The notes beneath the pieces were generated by a model, which saw only the letters and a list, made by a program, of their open reading frames with translations, made no database searches and was not told where the DNA came from. A DNA stretch of 64,000 nt from NCBI RefSeq assembly GCF_000234095.1, contig NZ_JH376798.1, positions 277,424 to 341,423 of the forward strand, given 5' to 3'. This DNA comes from Centipeda infelix ATCC 43532 (GTDB taxonomy: Bacteria; Bacillota; Negativicutes; Selenomonadales; Selenomonadaceae). Every line of letters begins with the position of its first letter. The first letter of the stretch is position 1. Shown here piece after piece: positions 25,273 to 34,259 of the stretch. Position numbers and translations under genes: made by a program.

Positions 25273-26043
25273 TTAGTTCCAATACTTACTCAGCATGACG
25301 TACTCCATGCGATTGCCGAATGAGAGGTATTCCTCGCCGCCGATGCCATAGCATCCACTGCCTGAGTATCTGTCATCATAGTTGATTTTGGGGACGCGCT
25401 TCATCTGATATGCCTGTGCGAACTCATACGGCGCGTTCTCGCAGTTCAGTCTCGAATGCTCCAGCACCGCGCGGCTGCCCCGCAGCAGGAGGATCCGGTC
25501 GATGGTATCGGCGTCAAATGTGACGGCGATGCGCAGGTCGGGGTAGTACCATCCGTACGTTCCCACATAGGGGCGCAGATCCCCCGTCTGCGGGGGCGCG
25601 CCGAGCACCGCCGTCACCTCCGCCGAGGTCATGCCGAGGTGAATACCCGCGACAGACTCGTTGAACGGCGGTCTTGCGGTACGGTGCAGCATCTGATGGT
25701 CGTTCAGCTTGATGCTGTCCGTGTCCGCATGGCGAATGTCCCATGTGAGATAGAGACTGCGGCTTCCCGTGCTCTCAAGGATGTCAAACCGTCCCGCTCC
25801 ATATGAGCTGGCACCTGCAAAGTCATACGCTGCAAGCACACGGCATCCATTGATATAGCCGCCCCCGATCTGCAGGACACGGTTGCCGTCTGCATCGTAC
25901 CAGTCACCCTCCATGTAGTTCAGCACCTTCGTCACAGACTGCTGCTCCATCTGTGCGGCATGGGCGGGCTGTAGGGCAAAGAGTCCGACGAGCAGGACTG
26001 CGGCGAGAAGCATCGTACCAAAAAATTTTCTATATACAGTCAT
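25273..26043 (-). CDS. Unrecognised exported protein with a BamE-like motif
   Basis: A 256-residue protein with a signal peptide (residues 1-30, cleavage after PAHA). The middle has AGIHLGMTSAEVTAVLGAPP (near residue 133), which is like the start of BamE/SmpA domains, followed by TYGWYYPDLRIAVTFDA. Aromatic-rich beta segments fill the rest. I do not recognise the whole protein. It probably stays in the periplasm or outer membrane. A GAGGGG precedes the start. It stands alone between the sensory operon and the defence operon. Confidence 0.7.
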   Translation of the reverse strand: MTVYRKFFGTMLLAAVLLVGLFALQPAHAAQMEQQSVTKVLNYMEGDWYDADGNRVLQIGGGYINGCRVLAAYDFAGASSYGAGRFDILESTGSRSLYLTWDIRHADTDSIKLNDHQMLHRTARPPFNESVAGIHLGMTSAEVTAVLGAPPQTGDLRPYVGTYGWYYPDLRIAVTFDADTIDRILLLRGSRAVLEHSRLNCENAPYEFAQAYQMKRVPKINYDDRYSGSGCYGIGGEEYLSFGNRMEYVMLSKYWN

Positions 26044-26142
26044 GATGTCCCCTCTCTATTCGTTCAAAATCGTATCGTTCGCATCCCCGTTCGTCCCATG
26101 TCCTCCGTGATAGCACCGCACGCAGCAACGCTGCAGCGCACC

Positions 26143-29100
26143 TCACTTCATCACGCGGTTGAGCAGCGTCTGGAAATCATTCACATGCTCGTAGATCACG
26201 CAGTCACTATGCAGCTTTTCAAACAGCTTCTTCGCACACGCTATTTTTGCCTCCTCAATCGGACGAAGCTGGAGCGAGGAGAGCGTTCCCTTCGTCTCCG
26301 CGACGAAGTAGATGTGACGCACCTTCCCCTCGCGAAAGACAATCGCCCAATCCGGCGCATAACTTCCGACCGGCGTCGGGATGGCGAACCCGCGCGGCAG
26401 TTTCGCATAGATCAGCACCTCGTTCCCGCCGTCGAGATCCTGGGCAAATCTCCTCTCCACATTGCCGTCCGTGAACACATAGTTCTGAATCGCCTTCTCC
26501 GCCTCGTATGCCTCGGTGTAGGGCCGCTTCTCCGTCGCAAAGATACTCGCATCGTAGCTGCCCTCGATCGTATTGTACTCGATGTGATCGACGATGCGTG
26601 TCGCTTTCTGCTCGAGGATGAGCCGCGTCACCGTACGGATAAACTCCTCAGGATTGCAGCGGTAGCCTGCAAACACCTCGGCCTTAATCCCCTGCAAAAT
26701 CTCTACGACCGTGCGCCGCGTGAGTGTCGTCCCCGCCGCAATACGCCCGATCAGATCATACGTCACCGCAGACCCCTGTGCGCGTTTCAGCGTGCTCGTC
26801 CGACTCTTGCCGTAGGCAAAGCTCGTGCCGTCTGCCACCATGCCCACATCCAGATCCGTCTGCTGACTGCCATAGGTGATCGTGTATTGGAGACGGCTGA
26901 CACGCAGCTCGGCGTTGATATGGTCGATGGCCGCCCGTACGAGTTGTCTCGTGTCAAATGAGACCGTATAGGCGTACTTGTGATTGATCCTCTTCCAAAG
27001 TTCCTGAAACTCTTTCCGATAAAATCGCTCGTTCAGCTTATTCTCCGGTGTCTTCGTCGCCCCCGCATCCGAAATCATCGTGCGCAGCACACTCTCGTCA
27101 TAGATTGCCTGCACGAGGCGATGAACCCCTTCCGTCATGGGCATGAGAGCCTTAGGCAGAGGCGCGAGCGTCCCCGCCGCAAGTGCCGTGCGATAGTCCT
27201 CCGTCACATGCCCGTCATCGTCGATATAGTCATGTTGCAGGAGATATTTATAGATCACCCGCGCCGCCTTCTCATCCAGCTCCATCGCCGTACCATCCGC
27301 CGACTGCACCGTCTTCCCCTTGAAGTACGCCTCCGTCGCCGCCTTCGGACGATCGTACAGCTCCGCCTCCATCTGCTTTTGCAGATCGCCGACAAATCCC
27401 GCATAGCTCTCGCTCGCGATCACCGTCAGCACATTCACCTCATGCACCGCATCTCCCAGCACCGTCCGATCCATCCGCTGGCCCGTCTGATCGACCGCGA
27501 GACGCAGACCTCTGCCGACCTCCTGCCGCTTTGCCGTCACACTCGCCGCATGCTTGAGCGTACAGATCTGGAACACATTCGGATTGTCCCACCCCTCGCG
27601 CAGCGCCGAGTGGGAGAAAATCACGCGCGTCGGCTCATCGAACGAGAGCAGCCGCTCCTTATCCTTCAGGATCAGATCATACGCCGAAATATCGTCCGAC
27701 AGATCCGAGCCGCGCCTGAGACTGCTGTCCACCGCACGTCCCGTCTTCTTGTCAATGCTGAAATACCCTGTGTGTACCTTCTCCACAGGCACATCGTCCA
27801 GATATTTCATATACGCAGGGTCAAAAATATCGCGGTTTTCGTTCATCACCGCGCGGTACTCCTCCTCGAAGATCTGCCCGTACTCCCCAAGCACGGCATT
27901 TCCGTCTGCATCGTACTGACGGTACTTCGCCACCTCGTCGATGAAGAACAGCGAGAGCGTCTTGATCCCGCGTGCGAAAAGCCGCTGCTCCTTCTCAAAA
28001 TGCGAGACAATCGTCTCACGGATCTGCACCCGCCGGAGATCCGCCTCCGATACGTCGCCCTGCACATCTCCCGTATGGAGCGTTGTACCGTTCAGGAAAA
28101 GCACCGTCCCCGCAGCGGCATCGATGTGCTCTACCACATAGCCCTCGTACTGCGCCATTCCGCCCGAGAGATGGCAGAGATTGTCCCCCTTAGAAACAAT
28201 GCGCAGCGTGCGCCGCACCCCGCCCTTTTGCGCCACCTCGAACTCGATCCGCGCACGCGGTGGCACCTTCGGCGAGAGTACGATCTCCGCGAGATAGAGA
28301 TAGCGCCCCGTCCCCGGCAGATTCTTCACCTCGAACCCCTTCACCTCGATCTTCTTCACCAGACGCGCATTGTAGGCATCCACCGCATCCAGCACATAGA
28401 CGAGATTGTGCCGCTCCGCGTGCGTCGCCGAATAGTTCAGCGTAAAGAGAGGGGCGAACTGTGCGAGTGCTTTCTGCGTCACCGAGCCCTTCTTTCCCAT
28501 CTTTTGCGGCTCATCGAGAATGAGGATCGGACGGTTCGCCGCGATCACATCGATCGGACGACGCGAGCCGAACGCATCGCGCTTCGAGTAGATGATGCGC
28601 GCCTCCTTGTTCCCGCCGCGTCCCTCGATCGACTTCTCCTCGTTCAGCGAGGCAGCGAACGCCTGCGTGTTGATGATCATCACCGAGAGCCCTGCATCGG
28701 CAGAGAACGCATCCAGCTGATTCAGATTCGCACTGCTGTAGACGAAGAACCGCGCCTTCTTCCCATAGTGCTCCATGAAATGCTCCGCCGTCATTTCGAA
28801 GGACTTCTTTACGCCCTCGCGGATGGCGATGCTCGGCACCACCACGATGAACTTGCTCCAGCCATAGCGGCGGTTCAGCTCGAACATCGTCTTGATATAG
28901 ACATACGTCTTGCCCGTGCCCGTCTCCATCTCCACATCCAGCGCACACGCACCGAGCGGCGCGGAGAGCGTATCAGACAGATGGAGATTGCGTGCGCTCT
29001 GCACCCTGCGGATATGCGCGAGCAGCTCCCCCTGCGTCAGATGCAACTCCTCATTGCGAAAACCATCGTCCGCCTCCGCCGTGAGAAGGGGCGCATTCAT

Positions 29101-29259
29101 ATAGCTCTCCTGCACCGGCAGCAGATTCCCCTGCGCAGCATTCGTCCCCACATCGCGCAGATACGTCGTGCGCGCGGCATACGGCTGCCCCTCGAACACA
29201 CGGACAACCGCCTCCACCGCATCCGTCTGATACGGCTGCACCGTAAAGTGAAACTTCAT
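26143..29259 (-). CDS. Type III restriction enzyme Res subunit
   Basis: A 1038-residue DNA translocase-endonuclease. Walker A is METGTGKTYVY (near residue 110), the DEAD-like box is ILDEPQKMG, the SAT motif is NYSATH, and motif VI is KRQEVGRGLRL. A C-terminal PD-(D/E)xK nuclease reads APDWAIVF...FVAETKG. In type III systems Res works only in complex with Mod, which supplies DNA recognition. ATG 29259 overlaps the HepT stop by one base (TGATG), so it is translationally coupled. Res appears intact, whereas the mod gene has an internal stop. Confidence 0.9.
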   Translation of the reverse strand: MKFHFTVQPYQTDAVEAVVRVFEGQPYAARTTYLRDVGTNAAQGNLLPVQESYMNAPLLTAEADDGFRNEELHLTQGELLAHIRRVQSARNLHLSDTLSAPLGACALDVEMETGTGKTYVYIKTMFELNRRYGWSKFIVVVPSIAIREGVKKSFEMTAEHFMEHYGKKARFFVYSSANLNQLDAFSADAGLSVMIINTQAFAASLNEEKSIEGRGGNKEARIIYSKRDAFGSRRPIDVIAANRPILILDEPQKMGKKGSVTQKALAQFAPLFTLNYSATHAERHNLVYVLDAVDAYNARLVKKIEVKGFEVKNLPGTGRYLYLAEIVLSPKVPPRARIEFEVAQKGGVRRTLRIVSKGDNLCHLSGGMAQYEGYVVEHIDAAAGTVLFLNGTTLHTGDVQGDVSEADLRRVQIRETIVSHFEKEQRLFARGIKTLSLFFIDEVAKYRQYDADGNAVLGEYGQIFEEEYRAVMNENRDIFDPAYMKYLDDVPVEKVHTGYFSIDKKTGRAVDSSLRRGSDLSDDISAYDLILKDKERLLSFDEPTRVIFSHSALREGWDNPNVFQICTLKHAASVTAKRQEVGRGLRLAVDQTGQRMDRTVLGDAVHEVNVLTVIASESYAGFVGDLQKQMEAELYDRPKAATEAYFKGKTVQSADGTAMELDEKAARVIYKYLLQHDYIDDDGHVTEDYRTALAAGTLAPLPKALMPMTEGVHRLVQAIYDESVLRTMISDAGATKTPENKLNERFYRKEFQELWKRINHKYAYTVSFDTRQLVRAAIDHINAELRVSRLQYTITYGSQQTDLDVGMVADGTSFAYGKSRTSTLKRAQGSAVTYDLIGRIAAGTTLTRRTVVEILQGIKAEVFAGYRCNPEEFIRTVTRLILEQKATRIVDHIEYNTIEGSYDASIFATEKRPYTEAYEAEKAIQNYVFTDGNVERRFAQDLDGGNEVLIYAKLPRGFAIPTPVGSYAPDWAIVFREGKVRHIYFVAETKGTLSSLQLRPIEEAKIACAKKLFEKLHSDCVIYEHVNDFQTLLNRVMK

Positions 29260-29621
29260 CAGCAATCACCCGTATTCTCATATTCTGTCAAACAGCGCTC
29301 CAGCTGCTGGATCAGGATGGGCAACTCCTCAAAAACAACCTCTGAAATAATATTCCAGTTCGTCCCGTCATAATCATGCACAAGGCGATGCCTGAGCCCT
29401 GCAATCATCGTCCATGAGATTTCAGCATGTTTCGCCTTATACGCTGCGGACAAATAATAACAGTGCTCTCCCATATTGTATAACGGCGTTGTGACAAGCC
29501 ATTGAAGCGGCAGCTGCGTCAGCAACTCCTCTTTTTCAATGTCGTTTTTTCGGATATATTCCTGCAACTGAACAGCATAGTCATAGATCTTTTGAACCCT
29601 TTGCCGATCCGAGTACTTCAT
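29259..29621 (-). CDS. hepT: HepT-like HEPN ribonuclease toxin
   Basis: A 120-residue HEPN protein (DUF86). The catalytic R-x4-H motif is in GLRHRLVHDYDG (near residue 76), followed by the Tyr that MntA modifies in known systems. HepT cleaves RNA, and its partner MntA blocks it by adding AMP. It overlaps mntA by four bases (ATGA) and res by one. The pair is inserted between mod and res of the type III system. Confidence 0.88.
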   Translation of the reverse strand: MKYSDRQRVQKIYDYAVQLQEYIRKNDIEKEELLTQLPLQWLVTTPLYNMGEHCYYLSAAYKAKHAEISWTMIAGLRHRLVHDYDGTNWNIISEVVFEELPILIQQLERCLTEYENTGDC

Positions 29622-29923
29622 GCCACCAAAACCTTTTCTTTCATAATCGTTTGATAGAAATTACTGTCCGGGTTGACCTCTGCGATTTCAAAAACATCCA
29701 CGTTTTTCTTGAGCACCTCGCGCAGCTCCTCCGCCAAGGCAAAAATCATCGTTCGCCGAAACATTTCTCCACCAAAAACAAGAAAATCCAAATCGCTGTT
29801 CTCGTCCGCTTCCCCGCGTGCGTACGAACCAAACAAATAAATTTCCTTCACACGGTATTTATCAGCAAGCGGTTTCACCGCTGCAGCAATCTGTTCCATG
29901 GTAAATACAGACGTTTGCATCAT
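29618..29923 (-). CDS. mntA: MntA minimal nucleotidyltransferase antitoxin
   Basis: A 101-residue minimal nucleotidyltransferase with GSYARGEADENSDLDF (near residue 31), the complete GS-x10-D-x-D active site, and a later FEIAE strand. In known pairs MntA AMPylates HepT. AGGAGG precedes two adjacent ATGs (29923 and 29920); the second has better spacing. It starts 50 bases after the mod stop. Confidence 0.88.
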   Translation of the reverse strand: MMQTSVFTMEQIAAAVKPLADKYRVKEIYLFGSYARGEADENSDLDFLVFGGEMFRRTMIFALAEELREVLKKNVDVFEIAEVNPDSNFYQTIMKEKVLVA

Positions 29924-29972
29924 GACTCCTCCTGTTCATAATGATTCATAGCGCTTCCCGAGGGGTGTTACA

Positions 29973-31865
29973 CTACAGCACCCGCTGCACCGTTGCGGGG
30001 CTGTACGCCGCAAAGAGCTGGTCGAAGTTCGTCAGCGCACTGTCGTCCGCCATCGAGGCATCACGGAACACCGCATAGTAGGGCTTTCGCTTTGCGATTG
30101 CCGTCACCGTCTCATCCGTCACATCACGGTCGAAGCATGCGAGGAGGAAGCCGTCCGCGACGTTAAAGACGCGTCTGCCCGCGATCTCCTCCACCGCAAT
30201 CGGCTCCGAGAGCAGGATCCCGAGATCGAGCATCGTCTGAACGAGCAGATCCTCCGGCGTACGATCCTCCTTGACATTGTCCACCTGCGCGAAAAGCCCG
30301 TCCTGCGTCACCGCATCGGGCGCATAGTAGACATCGGTCATATTGCTCGTATCGAGCCGCAGGCAGCGGAACCCGAGATCAAGCCCTGCCGCCTCCTCGC
30401 CCGCCACAGCCGCGATCTTCGCCCCCGCACGGCGGATGCGCTCCTTGCCGATCTCGCAGATATTCCAATAGCCCGCACGATTTGCCTCGCTCTTCTCGTC
30501 CGTCGCCTCGGGCAGCTGCACCATAATGAACTTCCTAGACCCTCCATCCTCGGCGTTCAGCTGCATCACGGCATGGGCGGTTGTGGCAGAGCCGGAGAAG
30601 AAGTCAAGGATGAGAGCATCTTTGTCCGTTGCATGAAAACATAGTCGTTTGATAATTTCAACGGGCTTTACTGTTTCAAATCCATGATTTTCGATCAATT
30701 CACCAAGTTCCTTCTTCGCGCTCTCCGCCGTACCCATTGTCTTATCAAAGAACCCCCAGAACGGTTCAGTTGTCTCATTACGCTCTCCATTCGGACGCAT
30801 CTTTATGATGGGTTTTCCATCCCGAATAAAGAGATCCCCATTTTTTTAGTAAGTGGCAACTTGGGCTTGCCCAAGTTTCCACTGTTTTCCCGCTGGCGGG
30901 AAAACAGTGGAAACTGTGTCGCTGATTTCATAAATCATCGACCCCCTGCCGCGTACTCCTGATGCGTTCATCACCTCGACAGGGTATTCGCGATACACAC
31001 CTCGCTCGTCGGAAAAGGAATATTCCTTTACACCTTTTTCAATCAAGTGGAATCGCCTCTGCCGATCTTTCGCATAGACTAGAATCATTTCTGCCTTTGG
31101 TTGTAATTTGTTATATGCTGTCTTTGTGTTCTGCGATTTTGTTTTCGATTCCCAATAAATTTCACCAATAAATGATTGTTCACCCAATATTTCATCTGCC
31201 ACTTTTCGCATATTGAAATTCTCATTGTAATCAACAGATATAAAGATAACCCCATCATCCGCGAGCAAAGACTTCGCCACTCTAAGACGCGGATAGATCA
31301 TATTCAGCCAGTCCGTGTGAAAGCGCCCGTTGCTCCCATTGTTCGCACGGAAATCATACGTCCGATTCCCGTCTTCATCGTAGACTTTACTCGCCGCAAA
31401 GAAATCCCCATCCGCCATCGCAAAATCATCATCGTACACAAAGGCATCATTCCCCGTATTATACGGCGGATCGATATAGATCATCTTTACCTTGCCGAGG
31501 TACGTCTCTTGGAGCAGCTTCAGCACATCGAGATTGTCCCCCTCGATGTAGAGATTTTCGCTGTCGAATGCGCCCTCTTTGCCATCCCGCCCGACACTGT
31601 CCTCCACAACGGGACGCAGCGTTGCCGCAATCGGCGCATTCGCCGCGAGGATCGCCTGCTGCTTGTCCGGCCATGTGAACGCATAGCGCTCCTCGCGCCC
31701 CTCCACGATCTCACGCGCGAGCTCCTGCCGCAGCACATCGAAGTCGATCGCCTGCACGACCTTCCCGTCCCGCATGACCTCCGTCAGCGCATTCGGGAAC
31801 AGCCGCCCCACCGCCTCGATATGCGCCACCACGTTGTCCCTACTGTGCATCTTCATCCGCTCCAT
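29973..31865 (-). pseudogene. Type III adenine methyltransferase Mod, interrupted by an in-frame stop
   Basis: The first part (31865 to 30846) carries the beta-class methyltransferase motif IDPPYNTGND near residue 145. The second part (from 30845, first ATG 30800, to 29973) carries the AdoMet motif ILDFFSGSATTAHA. Both parts are in the same reading frame and are separated only by TAA at 30846-30848, so this is a nonsense lesion, not a frameshift. Without it the protein would be about 630 residues, a usual Mod length. Just before the stop lies a nested pair of near-perfect palindromes (30852-30914). The start at 31865 (MERMKMHS) follows AGGAGA. Two fragments could be made separately, but normal Mod is not expected. 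Loss of Mod should also leave Res inactive. Confidence 0.85.
30852..30914. repeat. Nested quasi-palindrome inside mod next to its premature stop
   Basis: 30875-30893 and 30896-30914 are 19-base perfect inverted arms separated by TG. 30852-30866 and 30869-30883 are 15-base arms with one mismatch separated by TT. The middle segment is shared by both. This three-arm structure is what replication template switching produces. Confidence 0.9.
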
Positions 31866-31921
31866 CGCGCTATCTCCTATTCTGCTCACATCTCTGTTCA
31901 CATCAAAATCGCATTCTATTT

Positions 31922-31949
31922 ACTATAACCTTAGTGCAAAGAAAGTCAA
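31922..31949 (-). promoter_or_regulatory. Possible internal promoter before mod
   Basis: On the minus strand, TTGACT (31944-31949), 16 bases, TATAGT (31922-31927), in the AT-rich gap between the SLATT gene and mod. Confidence 0.5.
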
Positions 31950-31996
31950 AACTCTCCTACCTTTGCAGAGATGAATTCTTTCTTATACATGCTCCG

Positions 31997-32572
31997 CTAT
32001 GAATCAATTCGACCACGCAGCTGGGAAGGTAAAAATCGATCAATCTCTTCATTTGAATAGGTATATTCTTCACGCTCTTTTAGCCCTTTCATCGCCATCT
32101 TCACTGCATCATCCGTTGTTTGTGCCGCGTGAGCATATAGATTATCCAGCGTTTCCATAACACGAGAAAAGTCTTCCTCTATTTCTTCACATGATTTTCT
32201 ATGGATATGTATGTCCGCAATAATACGGAGCAATCTGTTTCGAATAACCAAAAATTCATTTGCAGACACTTTATTCCCATATCCAATAGATTTTAGATCA
32301 AAACTCTTATAATATGCTGTAATAGCCAGCGTCACAAAGGACAAAAACATAGTTATGATTTTCGCACATAACTCTCCAAAAAAAATGGTGCTTACAATCC
32401 CACAGGATGTTGCAGATGCGAAAATGATATTGACCGTCTCAAGACAATTATATCGTTTGAAATATATATCCGCCTGTTTTTCCTGAATCTTATGCGTCCA
32501 TACAACACTCGCATATTGCTGCCTGACTACATCAAGCAATACTTGATACTGCTCCAATAACTTCATCTCCAT
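31997..32572 (-). CDS. SLATT-domain two-helix membrane effector (CBASS)
   Basis: A 191-residue protein with two central transmembrane helices (near residues 47-66 and 70-88) flanked by cytoplasmic helices, the layout of SLATT domains. YASVVWTHKIQEKQADIYFKR near residue 20 and the conserved late IIADIH helix fit the family. SLATT proteins are predicted pore-forming effectors that respond to nucleotide signals made by a partner CD-NTase. It begins 18 bases after the CD-NTase stop with no strong ribosome binding site, so coupling is likely. The gene is distinctly AT-rich compared with res and mod, suggesting separate transfer. Confidence 0.8.
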   Translation of the reverse strand: MEMKLLEQYQVLLDVVRQQYASVVWTHKIQEKQADIYFKRYNCLETVNIIFASATSCGIVSTIFFGELCAKIITMFLSFVTLAITAYYKSFDLKSIGYGNKVSANEFLVIRNRLLRIIADIHIHRKSCEEIEEDFSRVMETLDNLYAHAAQTTDDAVKMAMKGLKEREEYTYSNEEIDRFLPSQLRGRIDS

Positions 32573-32590
32573 TACATGATTGAAGATCGC

Positions 32591-33406
32591 TCAATCAGCA
32601 ATCTTATGCAGGACCTTTCCAAGGCACTCCATACTACTGGAAGCATCTATGATCGCAACACTCCCCGGTGCTGAAAGACAAGGAATCTGTCTCTGTATCG
32701 TATTGTAGTGATTCAGCAATCTTTGCTCATAAGATCCTTGAGGATATTGACTCGTCTCACCTTCACGCATCCAATGCCAATCGCCAATTGCATCATAGAC
32801 AAAGGCATCTATGACAATGCCTGAAAGATGATAGCTCTTAAAAAATGTATCCCGGATAGACCGAATGTGCTTACAAGTATCAATCAAAAGGCCTCTTGTA
32901 TGCAAGTCATCATTTTTGAGACTCATCGCCTGCTGTTCTGCGATGGGGTTTGCCGATTTCCATCGTCCTCCCATATTGCTGTCCGGATATTTATATGTAC
33001 GAATAAAGTCCCCAAAGCAATCCTGCTCCTCAAATGCAGGTAATAACTCAAACTTCATGCCATCCGAAAAGTTAATTTTTACAACTTGTCCATCTGCTCG
33101 AATATCACTCAGTGAATAATGTTTTTCAATAGATTGTTTCACAGCCTGTAATAGACGTGATTGTCCATTCCATTTTGTTTTATCAAATCGGAAATATTCT
33201 TCTGGAGGCAACTCAAGCAAAATGTCTAGATCACTTGATTGTATTGCCGTCCCACGTCCATACGATCCGACATATCGGCTGTGGGCAGTCTCACTATCAC
33301 TTTCCCAAAATACCCTATTAAACGCCTTTGTTACAGCTTTATATCGGCTACTAATGGTTGAACGCCATTCTTGATCAATTTTATGTTTAGTTACATGTAT
33401 AGGCAT
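32591..33406 (-). CDS. CD-NTase (SMODS nucleotidyltransferase) of a CBASS-type system
   Basis: A 271-residue cGAS/DncV-like nucleotidyltransferase. The active site GSYGRGTAIQSSDLDILLEL is near residue 48, and the third acidic residue lies in MKFELLPAF near residue 115. In CBASS this enzyme makes a cyclic oligonucleotide on phage infection, which opens or activates the effector; here the next gene is a SLATT membrane protein. The start at 33406 (MPIHVTKHK) has GGGAG 8 bases upstream; a TTG at 33421 is possible. No E1/E2, HORMA or Trip13 genes are near, so it is a minimal two-gene (type I) CBASS. AT-rich. Confidence 0.88.
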   Translation of the reverse strand: MPIHVTKHKIDQEWRSTISSRYKAVTKAFNRVFWESDSETAHSRYVGSYGRGTAIQSSDLDILLELPPEEYFRFDKTKWNGQSRLLQAVKQSIEKHYSLSDIRADGQVVKINFSDGMKFELLPAFEEQDCFGDFIRTYKYPDSNMGGRWKSANPIAEQQAMSLKNDDLHTRGLLIDTCKHIRSIRDTFFKSYHLSGIVIDAFVYDAIGDWHWMREGETSQYPQGSYEQRLLNHYNTIQRQIPCLSAPGSVAIIDASSSMECLGKVLHKIAD

Positions 33407-33435
33407 ATAGTCATCTCCCAAGGATTTTCAAAAGA

Positions 33436-34077
33436 TTACATTAGTGTCTGTAGTACCCGCAGCTGCTGCACAAGCTCAAACTTCCTCTTCGGCTGTTTCT
33501 CCCGCCGGATCTTCGCCTCGAGCGCAGCAATCTGCTTTTCGATCCGCTCTCTGCGCCCCTGCGCCGCGACGCTCTCCCGGAGGGTCGATGTGCGTGCATC
33601 CCCGAGTGCCTCGCCCGCAATCCGGCGGACGAGGTTCTCATAGACGGCATCCATCGACAATCCCTCGATGCGCAGAACTACCTCCCCCACAGGCATCCAG
33701 TCTGTGTAATAGTACCGCTCCACCCGCACGCCTGTACTCTTTGCGTCAGGTGTTTCTTTGTATGCAAGAACAAGGCGCATCCGATCCTCCCACACGAGGA
33801 CAAAGAGGATGTGATACGGGATCGCTCGGTCAATGAGGCGCAGAACAGCCTCATCAATTTGCCCATCGTTCAGACGCAGCTCGAATACTTCGAGCTCCTG
33901 CACCTCCTTCCCTGCAGCGAGGTTCAACACCTCCGGCGCGATCTTGTTGCGCCAGTGGATGGATGCGATCTGCGCGCTGAACGCCTTTTTGAGGGCAGGA
34001 CTGAGCTCACTCTTTTCATAAAATTTCTGTTTTGGAATCCGTCGGTTGCATTCCGTAGAGGCCGGCAGTCCGAGCAT
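33436..34077 (-). CDS. DUF4391 protein
   Basis: A 213-residue protein of DUF4391, function unknown, commonly found between a SNF2-like helicase and a type III Mod. The N-terminus (MLGLPASTECNRRIPKQKFYE) and the middle VLVWEDRMRLVLAYKE are recognisable; the C-terminal 55 residues form a charged coiled coil. The start at 34077 follows GGAGGG at 34082-34087; the longer frame to 34170 is only the neighbouring MITE-like element. It lies 5 bases from that element's end at the ribosome binding site. Confidence 0.83.
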   Translation of the reverse strand: MLGLPASTECNRRIPKQKFYEKSELSPALKKAFSAQIASIHWRNKIAPEVLNLAAGKEVQELEVFELRLNDGQIDEAVLRLIDRAIPYHILFVLVWEDRMRLVLAYKETPDAKSTGVRVERYYYTDWMPVGEVVLRIEGLSMDAVYENLVRRIAGEALGDARTSTLRESVAAQGRRERIEKQIAALEAKIRREKQPKRKFELVQQLRVLQTLM

Positions 34078-34092
34078 ATTCTCCCTCCGATC

Positions 34093-34259
34093 TAGGGAAA
34101 CGCTGATAAAATGAGGTATGCCAGATTGGCGTAGATTTTTTGTCCGATTGAGGCAGCAAACCGGACGCATAGCGAGGGCTATGTGGAGGATTTGCTAACG
34201 AAAAGCGGGCGAAAAAGATGCGTCAAGATGGTCGTGCCGAATTTATCAGTGCTTCCCTA
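34093..34259 (-). mobile_element. MITE-like fold-back element, family B copy 3
   Basis: A 167 bp element, TAGGGAAACGCTGATAAA...TTTATCAGTGCTTCCCTA. It lies between the helicase and DUF4391 genes; the TAG of its right end is the helicase stop codon (34257-34259). It separates two genes of what should be one operon and ends 5 bases before the DUF4391 ribosome binding site. Confidence 0.9.

Noticed and set aside
26980..29373. A 797-codon open frame on the plus strand
   Set aside because: It is antisense to the type III Res gene; it has no recognisable domain and is Arg/His-rich as expected from a shadow.
30841..30847. A7 tract (T7 on plus) in mod as a phase-variable switch
   Set aside because: The two halves of mod are already in the same frame, so adding or removing one A would not restore the protein; a stop codon must change.
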